The notes beneath the pieces are model-generated. The model did not search any database. It was given only the letters and a program-made list of their open reading frames with translations, and was not told the origin of the DNA. From positions 1-64,000 of the forward strand of contig NZ_JAIHON010000012.1 of assembly GCF_021173675.1 (NCBI RefSeq): a stretch of DNA of 64,000 nt. Reading direction: 5' to 3'. The stretch comes from Streptomyces lincolnensis. Lineage in GTDB: Bacteria > Actinomycetota > Actinomycetes > Streptomycetales > Streptomycetaceae. Made by a program: the position numbers and the translations under genes. Below, piece after piece: positions 1-7,022 of the stretch (position 1 is its first letter; every line of letters begins with the position of its first letter).

Positions 1-127
1 TTACAACCGGGAGCGGATCCACTCGACCATCGGCTACATCACGCCGTACGAAGCGAGAACCCGCTACCGACAACGACTCGGCCTTGCGGCATAGAACGGA
101 AGTGTCGGGCCCCGAGGGGTCACTTCA
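1..127 (+). mobile_element. 3' end of an IS3-family insertion sequence
   Basis: The window opens inside an insertion sequence. The last 30 codons of an IS3-type transposase end at 94. About 30 bases later comes a terminal-repeat-like stretch (about 103-127) whose reverse complement begins TGAAGTGACCCC and which ends in CA, as IS3-family right ends do. The left part lies outside the window, so the left inverted repeat and target duplication cannot be checked. The exact end at 127 is inferred. Confidence 0.6.
2..94 (+). CDS. IS3-family transposase (OrfB), C-terminal fragment
   Basis: Only the last 30 residues are in the window. They read YNRERIHSTIGYITPYEA and then a basic tail. The YN-x-x-R-x-HS-x-x-GY-x-(S/T)P-x-x-(Y/F)E pattern is the signature end of the rve/DDE integrase domain of IS3-family transposases, just after the catalytic Glu helix. 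The gene is cut by the window edge, so I cannot tell whether the element is intact or a relic. The msrB-murC pair lies immediately downstream on the opposite strand. Confidence 0.85.
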   Translation, partial: YNRERIHSTIGYITPYEARTRYRQRLGLAA

Positions 128-176
128 ACCTGGTCAGGGCCTCAGTTACGCACTATGCGATGGTGCGCCACGCGGA

Positions 177-584
177 TCAGCCCTCGTCCGGCGTCAGCCG
201 CAACGAGATGCTGTTGATGCAGTACCGCTGATCCGTCGGAGTCGGGTAACCCTCCCCCTCGAACACGTGTCCCAGATGCGACCCGCACCGAGCACACCGC
301 ACCTCAGTCCGCACCATCCCATGCGACCGGTCCTCCACAAGTTCCACCGCATCGGAGTTGCGTGCATCGTAGAAGCTCGGCCAGCCGCAGTGGGACTCGA
401 ACTTCGTGGTGGAGGTGAACAGTTCGGCGCCGCAGGCGCGGCAGGAGTAGACGCCCGTGGTCTTGGTGTCGGTGTACTCACCGACGAAGGCGGGCTCCGT
501 GCCGGCCTGCCGCAGGACGGCGTACTCGGCCGGGGTCAGCTCCGCGCGCCACTGCTCGTCCGGCTTCTCGACGTCGTACGACAT
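177..584 (-). CDS. msrB: Peptide-methionine (R)-S-oxide reductase MsrB
   Basis: Cytoplasmic repair enzyme that reduces the R epimer of methionine sulfoxide in proteins. The 135-residue product is full length for single-domain MsrB. Two CxxC pairs (CRAC and CARC) form the structural zinc site, and the catalytic Cys lies in the C-terminal RYCINS motif. The GWPSF and HLGHVF blocks are also present. I chose the ATG at 584 because AAGGGG stands 9 bases upstream; a TTG at 593 is in frame but lacks such a site. It lies 28 bases downstream of murC on the same strand. A sigma-R-like promoter inside murC (682-709) could drive it alone under thiol-oxidative stress. Confidence 0.95.
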   Translation of the reverse strand: MSYDVEKPDEQWRAELTPAEYAVLRQAGTEPAFVGEYTDTKTTGVYSCRACGAELFTSTTKFESHCGWPSFYDARNSDAVELVEDRSHGMVRTEVRCARCGSHLGHVFEGEGYPTPTDQRYCINSISLRLTPDEG

Positions 585-612
585 GAAGGCCAACCCCTTA
601 CTTCTGTGCGAG

Positions 613-2004
613 TCACTTCTGTGTGAGACGGTCCAGGATCCGCGGGCCCAGGTCCGTCACGTCACCCGCGCCCATGGTGAGAACGAGATCACCGGCCTTC
701 GCCATTCCCGCGACCGTCTCCGGCACCGCGTCCTTGTCGTGGACCGGCGTCACGTCCGCGCCCGCGGCCCGCGCGGCCTCGATGATCAGCTCGCTGGTGA
801 CCCCGGGGACCGGGTCCTCGCGGGCCGGGTAGATGTCGAGGACCACGGAGGCGTCCGCCAGGGTCAGGGACTGCCCCATCTCCTTGCCGAGCTCCTGGGT
901 CCGGGAGAACAGGTGCGGCTGGAAGACGACCAGGATCCGGGCGTCACCGGCCGCCGCCCGCATCGCCTCCAGGTCCGCGGTCATCTCGGTCGGGTGGTGG
1001 GCGTAGGAGTCGATGACCTGGACGCCGGCCGCCTCGCCCTTCAGCTGCAGGCGCCGCTTGACGCCCGTGTACGCGGCCAGCGCCGGGGCGAGCTCGGCGG
1101 CCGGGACGCCCAGCGCCACGCCCGCGGCCAGCGCGGCCACGGCGTTGTGCGCGTAGTGCCGGCCGGGCACGGAGACCGTGAAGGTCAGCTCGACGCCGTC
1201 CAGCAGGACCACGACCTCGCTCTTCAGCCCCTGCGCGGTCACCGACAGGATCCGCACGTCCGCGTCCGCCGACTCCCCGTACGTCACGGTCCGCACCGAT
1301 CCGGCCAGCCGCCGCGTCAGCTCCCGCGCGCCCTCGTGGTCCGCGGTGATCACCAGCGTGCCGCCGGGCACGATCCTGCCCGCGAACGTCTCGAAGGACT
1401 CGTAGATCTCGTCCATGGAGGCGTAGTTGGCGTGGTGGTCCAGCTCCACGTTGAGGACGATCGCTACCTCGGGGGCGTACTTGTGGAAGCTCCGGTCCGA
1501 CTCGTCCGCCTCGGCGACGAAGATCTCGCCCTCGCCGTGCAGGGCGTTCGAACCGGGCGCGTCCAGGTCGCCGCCGATGGCGTACGACGGCCGCAGCCCC
1601 AGCTCGCCCAGCGACACCGCCAGCATGGACGTCGTGGTCGTCTTGCCGTGCGTACCGGCGACCGCGATCGGCCGCAGGCCGTCCATCAGCCGGGCCAGCG
1701 CGTCCGACCGGTGGACCACGGGGACGCCCAGCTCGGCCGCCCGCGCCAGCTCCGGGTTGTCGGCCCGGATCGCCGACGAGACGACCACGCACGTGGCGTC
1801 GTCCGCCAGGTGCCCCGCCGCGTGCCCGATGTGCACGGTCGCCCCGAGCGCCCGCAGCGCCTCGGCCGTCGCGGACTCCTTCGCGTCACTGCCCGCGACC
1901 TTCGCCCCCCGCTGCGCGAGGATCTTCGCGATCCCCGACATCCCGGCCCCACCGATCCCGATGAAGTGCGGTCGGTCCATGGCGGTGGGAATGCCGGGTG
2001 CCAT
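613..2004 (-). CDS. murC: UDP-N-acetylmuramate--L-alanine ligase MurC
   Basis: Adds L-alanine to UDP-MurNAc, the first amino-acid step of peptidoglycan precursor synthesis, in the cytoplasm. The 463-residue protein has the usual three Mur-ligase domains: an N-terminal Rossmann domain (HFIGIGGAGMSG), a central ATPase domain with the P-loop GTHGKTTTT, and a C-terminal domain containing YAHHPTE and VFQPHLFSRT. The ATG at 2004 is preceded by GGGGAG with a 7-base gap. An internal ATG eight codons later (MDRPHF) is less well placed. Here murC sits apart from the division/cell-wall cluster and shares a transcript direction with msrB. Confidence 0.97.
   Translation of the reverse strand: MAPGIPTAMDRPHFIGIGGAGMSGIAKILAQRGAKVAGSDAKESATAEALRALGATVHIGHAAGHLADDATCVVVSSAIRADNPELARAAELGVPVVHRSDALARLMDGLRPIAVAGTHGKTTTTSMLAVSLGELGLRPSYAIGGDLDAPGSNALHGEGEIFVAEADESDRSFHKYAPEVAIVLNVELDHHANYASMDEIYESFETFAGRIVPGGTLVITADHEGARELTRRLAGSVRTVTYGESADADVRILSVTAQGLKSEVVVLLDGVELTFTVSVPGRHYAHNAVAALAAGVALGVPAAELAPALAAYTGVKRRLQLKGEAAGVQVIDSYAHHPTEMTADLEAMRAAAGDARILVVFQPHLFSRTQELGKEMGQSLTLADASVVLDIYPAREDPVPGVTSELIIEAARAAGADVTPVHDKDAVPETVAGMAKAGDLVLTMGAGDVTDLGPRILDRLTQK
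682..709 (-). promoter_or_regulatory. Candidate sigma-R promoter for msrB inside murC
   Basis: On the minus strand GGGAAT (709-704) is followed by an 18-base spacer and CGTT (685-682). This matches the known Streptomyces sigma-R pattern (GGGAAT, 18-19 bases, GTT). Transcription would begin about 90 bases before the msrB start. Methionine sulfoxide reductases are known thiol-oxidative-stress targets, which makes the site plausible. It lies within the murC 3' coding region, so a chance match is possible. Confidence 0.5.
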
Positions 2005-2089
2005 GCGTTTTCTCCCCAGAGTGCGGTACGACGATGAGGGCCCAGCCTATTGCGTCCGGCCCCGTGCCCACCTCAAGGGGCGTCAGCCC

Positions 2090-2569
2090 CTACGCCTGCG
2101 CCTTGCTGTGCGAGAACAGCTTCAGCACCGGCACCCCCACCTTGTGCCGCGCCCTGGACGCCCAGTCCCGGTGGAAGAACTCCTCCACGTAGTGGGGATC
2201 CGTCAGCACGATCACCTCGTCCGCGCCGATCTCCTCGACCAGCGACTTCAGCGCGTCCAGCGGATGATCCTCGATCAACCGCCCCTCCGCCTCGCTGCCC
2301 GCCGCGCGCAGCGCCCGCAGGGACACGGTCAACGCCTGCTCCCCGACCCCCTTCGCCTCGTCCCCCTCCGGCGTCTCGCCCTCCCGCACCGCCTCGTCCA
2401 GCTCGCCGAGCGCGACGTCGTCGATGGCCCGCAGCAGGCGGTCCGCCTGGTCGCCGCGCGGCTGGAGCAGCACGTGGAAGGCGACCTGCTCGTCCCCGTG
2501 CAAGGTGGTGACGAACTCCACGTCGGCGGACGTAAGGGCCTTCTCGATCATCAAAACGCTTGTGAACAC
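2090..2569 (-). CDS. Small USP-like protein of unknown function
   Basis: A 159-residue soluble protein with no signal peptide or membrane segment. The C-terminal half (a LIEDHPLDALKSLVEEIGADEVIVLTDPH stretch, shown only in part here) alternates helix and strand like a universal-stress-protein or nucleotide-binding alpha/beta fold. Homologues in Streptomyces are, as I recall, often mislabelled indole-3-glycerol-phosphate synthase; length and sequence do not support a TIM-barrel enzyme. The GTG start at 2569 is preceded by GAGGG. It lies 85 bases upstream of murC and may be co-transcribed with it. Function unknown. Confidence 0.8.
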   Translation of the reverse strand: MFTSVLMIEKALTSADVEFVTTLHGDEQVAFHVLLQPRGDQADRLLRAIDDVALGELDEAVREGETPEGDEAKGVGEQALTVSLRALRAAGSEAEGRLIEDHPLDALKSLVEEIGADEVIVLTDPHYVEEFFHRDWASRARHKVGVPVLKLFSHSKAQA

Positions 2570-2734
2570 CAGGCGCCCTCTCTCCTCCGTGGGCCGTGCC
2601 AGGCCCCTGCGGAAACCATCCTGCCCCGTGATCTCACGGGTACTGCCGGATTCAGTGTGCCCGTCGGACAGTAAACGGAACGGTAGATTCCGCCGATGTC
2701 GTGACCAGCGGTAACGCTCGAACCCCCTTGCGGT

Positions 2735-3556
2735 TCACCTGCGCGCGTACCGGCTGAACAAGAACCCCTCCTCCTCCAGCAGCGACACCAGCCCGAACCG
2801 CTGCGGAACCGCCACCGACGGCCCCCCGGCGATGCGCTGCGCGTCCCCCGCGGTGAGCATCGGGGAGACGGTCAGGCACAGCTCGTCCAGTACCCCGGCG
2901 GCCACCAGTTGACCGAGCAGTCGCGGCCCGCCCTCCGTCAGCAGCCGGGTGTGCCCCAGTTCGGCGAGCGCCCGTACGGCCCGGGCGGGCTCCACGCCGA
3001 CGCCGTCCCCGGCGACGACCACCCGGGCGCCGGACTTCTCGGCCGCGGCGATCCGGTCGGGGGCCGCGGCGGCGCCGGTGAGGATCAGGGTGGGCACCAG
3101 GGGCGAGGTGAACAGCGGGAGCGAGAAGTCCAGGTCCAGGCTCGCGCTGACCACGGCGATCGCCGGTGCCGGCCCCTGCCCGGCCGCCTCCCGCATCGCC
3201 GCGAACTCCGCACGCGCGCGTGCCGGGCGGTAACCCTCCTGGCGTACCGTTTCCGCACCGGCGACGACCACGTCCGCCAGGGCCCGCAGGGTGCCGAAGA
3301 TCCGCATGTCGGTCGCGGTGGAGATGGGCTGCGACCGGCCGTCGTGCTGGGCCGCGCCGTCGAGCGTGGACACCATGTTGGCCCGCAGCCAGACCTCCGG
3401 CCCGCCGGCCCCGGCCGCTCCCCCCGGCCCGAGCTCCGGATAGGCGTACGCGGCGGCCAACTCGGCGAGGCTCCACTCACGGTCGCCGGAGACGCCACCC
3501 TCCCCTCCGGCGGCGCGGGCGGCTGTCTCGTCGGTCACAGGGAACAGGCGTCGCAT
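2735..3556 (-). CDS. RibD C-terminal-like pyrimidine reductase family protein
   Basis: A 273-residue cytoplasmic protein of the dihydrofolate-reductase-like fold used by the reductase domain of RibD. Visible family features are LRANMVSTLDGA near residue 60, TDMRIFGTLRALADVVVAGAET, and the C-terminal LLTEGGPRLLGQLVAAG followed by DELCLTVSPML. There is no deaminase domain, so it is a stand-alone reductase. It could act on a riboflavin intermediate or a different NADPH substrate; no riboflavin genes are nearby. I chose ATG 3556 (MRRLFPV); reading further upstream runs into the repeat array. It is divergent from zapE across that array. Confidence 0.85.
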   Translation of the reverse strand: MRRLFPVTDETAARAAGGEGGVSGDREWSLAELAAAYAYPELGPGGAAGAGGPEVWLRANMVSTLDGAAQHDGRSQPISTATDMRIFGTLRALADVVVAGAETVRQEGYRPARARAEFAAMREAAGQGPAPAIAVVSASLDLDFSLPLFTSPLVPTLILTGAAAAPDRIAAAEKSGARVVVAGDGVGVEPARAVRALAELGHTRLLTEGGPRLLGQLVAAGVLDELCLTVSPMLTAGDAQRIAGGPSVAVPQRFGLVSLLEEEGFLFSRYARR

Positions 3557-3689
3557 GCCGTGCAGTCTGGCACGCCCCTCAGCGCCTGTCCGGTGGACCA
3601 TGCCCCGGGACACGGGGGCCTGGCACGCACTCCCCCAGCGCCCCAAAGGCGGGAGGGGGACCGCCCCCCCCCAGCAGCGGTCTCGCCGG

Positions 3690-4560
3690 TCGCCGACTCC
3701 CCTCCCCCACCCGAATGCGCTCACGCGGGGCCCCATCGCGTCGCCACCCTCGTCCGCCTTCCGACCGCACGCTCCCCACGCCCGAAGCAACCCTGCGGGC
3801 CCCCGTCGCCCCGGCTGGAAGCAACCCTGAGCGGGATCCCATCGCCCCCTCGAAGCAACCCCATGCGGGGCCGATCGCCCCCGCTCCAAGCAACCCTGCG
3901 GGCCACCTCACCCCCTCTCGAAGCAACCCTGCGGGCCCCCGTCGCCCCGGCTCGAAGCAACCCTGCGCGGGATCCCATCGCCCCCCCTCGAAGCAACCCC
4001 ATGCGGGGCCGATCGCCCCCGCTCCAAGCACCCCCGTGTGGGGCCTCCTCGCCCCCGCTCCAAGCAACCCTGCGGGCCACCTCACCCCCTCTCGAAGCAA
4101 CCCTGCGGGCCCCCGTCGCCCCGGCTGGAAGCAACCCTGCGCGGGATCCCTCGCCCCCTCTCCGAGCAACCCCACGCGGGCCCCCATCGCCCCCGCTCGA
4201 AATCCCGCGCGGGCCCCCATCGCCCCCACTCACCGGCACCGATCAAGCACCACCACACCCCCGCCGATTCCCCCACGCCCGAAAGCGCTCACGCGCGGGC
4301 CCCCATCACGTCACCGCCCTCATCCGCCCTGCGGCCGCACTCTCCCCACGCTCAAAACAACCCCGCGGGCCCCTATCGCCCCAGCTCCAAGCAACCCCAC
4401 ACGGGACCCCTCGCCCCCTCTCCGAGCAACCCCACGCGGGCCCCCATCGCCCCGGCTCGAAACAACCCCACGCGGAACCCCTCACCCCCGCTCGAAACAA
4501 CCCCACGCGAGCCCCCATCGCCCCCCACCCACCGCCACCGATCAGCCACCGGCCACACAC
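3690..4560. repeat. Higher-order tandem repeat array (18 units of 33-36 bp)
   Basis: Units share the core GAAGCAACCC (or CAAGCAACCC/GAAACAACCC) followed by a variable GC-rich part. Cores begin near 3784, 3818, 3852, 3887, 3920, 3954, 3990, 4025, 4061, 4094, 4128, 4163, 4199, 4354, 4388, 4423, 4459 and 4494. The unit at 4199 is degenerate. Four unit types recur in the order A-B-C-D, giving a superperiod: A at 3784, 3920 and 4094; B at 3818, 3954 and 4128; C at 3852 and 3990; D at 3887 and 4061. A leader at about 3697-3783 is copied at about 4265-4353, and a trailer near 4230 is copied near 4530, so the whole module is duplicated. Unit lengths that are not multiples of three argue against coding. 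Confidence 0.93.
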
Positions 4561-4587
4561 CCGCGCCCCACCTCGCCGGACAGGCCC

Positions 4588-4602
4588 TAGCATGGGTAAC
4601 CG
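4588..4602 (+). promoter_or_regulatory. Candidate -10 element for leaderless zapE
   Basis: TAGCAT (4588-4593) fits the TAnnnT -10 consensus and lies 8 bases before the GTG start at 4602. No Shine-Dalgarno sequence is visible between them, which suggests a leaderless transcript beginning at or next to the start codon. Confidence 0.4.
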
Positions 4603-5714
4603 TGCCTACCACTCCCGCCGCGCCCGGATTCGGCTCGATAGCCGACACCGCCCCGCTGTCCCTGTGCGCCCGTGAGCCGCACGTTCCCGCGGACCGGCTG
4701 GTCGCCGAGATGGTGCCGCCGCCGCGGTTCGACTCGGTGCGCTTCGGCACGTACGTCCCGGACCCGAACCAGCCGAGCCAGACCGAGGCCGTGCGGGTCC
4801 TGGAGTCCTTCGCCGCCGGACTGGGCGGTGCACACGCCTCCGGCGCCGGAAAGCCCCGGCGCGGTTTCCTCGGCCTGGGCAAGGCCAAGGCGCCCAAGGC
4901 CCCGGCCGGCCCGCGCGGGGTCTACCTCGACGGCGGCTACGGCGTCGGCAAGACCCACCTGCTGGCCTCGCTCTGGCACGCCACCCCGGCCGAGCCCGGC
5001 CTGAAGGCGTTCGGCACCTTCGTCGAGCTGACCAACCTCGTCGGCGCCCTGGGCTTCCAGAAGACCGTGCAGACCCTCTCCGGCCACCGTCTGCTGTGCA
5101 TCGACGAGTTCGAGCTGGACGACCCGGGCGACACCGTCCTGGTGTCGACCCTGCTCGGCCGGCTGGTCGACGCGGGCGTGGCGCTCGCCGCCACCTCCAA
5201 CACCCTCCCCGGCAAGCTCGGCGAGGGCCGCTTCGCCTCGGCCGACTTCCTGCGGGAGATCCAGGGCCTGTCCGCGCACTTCCGCCCGCTGCGCATCGAC
5301 GGCGAGGACTACCGCCACCGCGGTCTGCCCGAGGCCCCGGCGCCGTTCACCGACGAGCAGGTCACCAAGGCCGCGCACGCCACCCCGGGTGCCTCACTTG
5401 ACGCGTTCCCGCGCCTCCTCGACCACCTCGCCCGCGTCCACCCCAGCCGTTACGGCGCCCTGACCGACGAACTGCGGGCCGTCTGCCTCACCGCCGTCCA
5501 GGCGGTGCCCGACGAGTCGACGGCCCTCCGGCTGGTCGTCCTCGCGGACCGGCTCTACGACCGTGAGATCCCGGTCCTGGCCTCGGGGCAGCCCTTCGAC
5601 CGCCTGTTCAGCGAGGGGATGCTGAAGGGCGGCTACCGCAAGAAGTACTTCCGGGCGATCTCCCGTCTGACCGCCCTCGCCCGGGACGCCAAGGGCCTCG
5701 TCGAGTCCGCCTGA
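4602..5714 (+). CDS. zapE: Cell division protein ZapE (AFG1-like ATPase)
   Basis: A 370-residue P-loop ATPase of the ZapE/AFG1 family, associated in other bacteria with Z-ring constriction and in mitochondria with membrane protein turnover. Visible motifs: Walker A GGYGVGKTHLL, Walker B LLCIDEFELDD, the sensor AATSNTLP, and the C-terminal RKKYFRAISRL. A basic, Gly/Lys-rich insert (about residues 82-104, FLGLGKAKAPKAPAG) precedes the P-loop. I placed the start at GTG 4602 because upstream sequence is the repeat array and the protein then begins close to the family N-terminus. Divergent from the RibD-like gene. Confidence 0.92.
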   Translation: MPTTPAAPGFGSIADTAPLSLCAREPHVPADRLVAEMVPPPRFDSVRFGTYVPDPNQPSQTEAVRVLESFAAGLGGAHASGAGKPRRGFLGLGKAKAPKAPAGPRGVYLDGGYGVGKTHLLASLWHATPAEPGLKAFGTFVELTNLVGALGFQKTVQTLSGHRLLCIDEFELDDPGDTVLVSTLLGRLVDAGVALAATSNTLPGKLGEGRFASADFLREIQGLSAHFRPLRIDGEDYRHRGLPEAPAPFTDEQVTKAAHATPGASLDAFPRLLDHLARVHPSRYGALTDELRAVCLTAVQAVPDESTALRLVVLADRLYDREIPVLASGQPFDRLFSEGMLKGGYRKKYFRAISRLTALARDAKGLVESA

Positions 5715-5917
5715 CAACACGCCCGTACACCCGCTCGTACGGGCGCTTATACACCCGGAATTCCTTCACCCCGCTCTGCCATACCCGGTCAACGGGCCTT
5801 GATCAAGAGCCGGTTCGCGCCAAGCTACCTGCGCGCTTCAGCCTCTCTTCAGCTGGAAACGTTAAGTTAACCCTGCAAACAACTTTGCCGAGCTAAGGTG
5901 TTTCTTGACCAGTCGTT

Positions 5918-5932
5918 GACCAAGCGTTGGTC
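5918..5932. promoter_or_regulatory. Inverted repeat upstream of small secreted protein gene
   Basis: GACCAAGCGTTGGTC is a palindrome with 6-bp arms and a 3-base centre, 35 bases before the ATG at 5968. A TTGACCA direct repeat (about 5905 and 5916) overlaps it. It may be an operator or part of the promoter; no clear -10 at the right spacing is visible. Confidence 0.35.
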
Positions 5933-5967
5933 TGTACAAAAGGTGTGAACTACCGAGAGGGGGGCGC

Positions 5968-6360
5968 ATGTTCCGAGGTACGACGGCACGAACCGTGCTG
6001 GCGCTCCTCGCCGCCGCCCTGCTCGCCCTCCCGTTCTTCGCTCCCACCGAGTCCTTCGCATCCGCGCACACGATCGGTCAGGTCGAGGCCAAAGGTCAGC
6101 CCGGAACCAAGCTCTCCGGGAAGGCCCTGCGCGACGAGACGGCCACCTCCCGCCACTGCGAGGCCTCCGGGGACCCGACCGGTCCCCTGCGCCCGCGCGA
6201 CAGGCATCGCGCCGTCGACTTCGCTCCCCAGGGGCCCGAGTGCCCCTCGCTCCGCCGGGACGAGACAGACGTCCCCGAACGCCTCACGCGCGACTCGTTC
6301 GCGCTGTCGAGATCCTCGGCCGCGCACACCCCTGCCGCTCTGCAGGTCTTCCGCTGCTGA
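5968..6360 (+). CDS. Small secreted protein, unknown function
   Basis: A 130-residue protein with a Sec signal peptide: basic MFRGTTAR, a leucine/alanine-rich core, then likely cleavage around SFASA. The mature part is short, charged and low in predicted structure, with two or three Cys including the C-terminal residue. I recognise no domain. A strong purine-rich site (GAGAGGGGGG) precedes the ATG. It lies 78 bases upstream of the carbonic anhydrase gene on the same strand and may be its first cistron. Confidence 0.65.
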   Translation: MFRGTTARTVLALLAAALLALPFFAPTESFASAHTIGQVEAKGQPGTKLSGKALRDETATSRHCEASGDPTGPLRPRDRHRAVDFAPQGPECPSLRRDETDVPERLTRDSFALSRSSAAHTPAALQVFRC

Positions 6361-6438
6361 CAGCAGTGGAGTTCTCCCCCCACCACTGTCATGTAAGTCC
6401 GACGCGCCGTTCGGCGCGCCAGGAGGAGTCACCACATC

Positions 6439-7017
6439 ATGCAGCCCCTCATCGACAACGCCCGCATGTTCGGACAGCGCCCTGAGGAGTTCGCCAAACT
6501 GGCCGAAGGCCAGTCGCCGCAGGTCCTGTTCATCACCTGCTCCGATTCCAGGGTCGTCCCGGCCCTGATCACGGGCGCCCGGCCCGGCGAGCTCTTCGAG
6601 CTGCGCACCGCCGGCAACATCGTGCCCCCGTACGCCTCCGAGCACCCCACCAGCGAGGCCGCCACCATCGAGTACGCCGTGGAGGTGCTGGGCGTCCGCG
6701 ACATCGTGGTCTGCGGCCACTCGCACTGCGGCGCCGTCGGCGCCCTGGTCCGCGGTGACGACCTGGACGCCGTCCCGGCCGTCCGCGACTGGCTCGTCAG
6801 CGCCACTCCGCGTCCCGCCGGAGCGGTCGAGGACCCGTGCGTCGCCGAGGGCGTGCAGAGCCACGTCCTGGCCCAGGTCCTGCGCCTGCGCTCCTACCCG
6901 TTCATCGACAAGAAACTGACGGAGGACCAACTGACCCTGCACGCCTGGTACTACGAAGTCCACACCGGCCGGGTCCACGCCCACCGCGCCGAGACCGACG
7001 CGTTCGAGGGTCTGTGA
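6439..7017 (+). CDS. Beta-carbonic anhydrase
   Basis: Interconverts CO2 and bicarbonate. The 192-residue protein carries all beta-class zinc and active-site residues: C34-S-D36-S-R38, then H94 and C97 in GHSHCGA. The 60-residue spacing between the pairs is normal. AGGAGGAG precedes the ATG. The next gene, a SulP transporter, starts 6 bases after the stop, so the two are surely co-transcribed; carbonic anhydrase plus SulP is a recognised bicarbonate-handling pairing. No signal peptide, hence cytoplasmic. Confidence 0.93.
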   Translation: MQPLIDNARMFGQRPEEFAKLAEGQSPQVLFITCSDSRVVPALITGARPGELFELRTAGNIVPPYASEHPTSEAATIEYAVEVLGVRDIVVCGHSHCGAVGALVRGDDLDAVPAVRDWLVSATPRPAGAVEDPCVAEGVQSHVLAQVLRLRSYPFIDKKLTEDQLTLHAWYYEVHTGRVHAHRAETDAFEGL

Positions 7018-7022
7018 CCGCC

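Noticed and set aside
613..2037. Long plus-strand frame opposite murC
   Set aside because: It is an antisense shadow with Arg/Gly/His-rich composition and no family match; murC is unambiguous.
3784..4530. CRISPR array
   Set aside because: Unit spacing is near 34 bp but there are no unique spacers, the whole unit repeats, and no cas genes are present.
3579..4590. Long open frames on both strands through the repeat array, encoding Pro/Gly-rich repeats
   Set aside because: Frames exist because the GC-rich repeat avoids stop codons. Unit lengths of 33-36 bp break the peptide period, and no start site fits.
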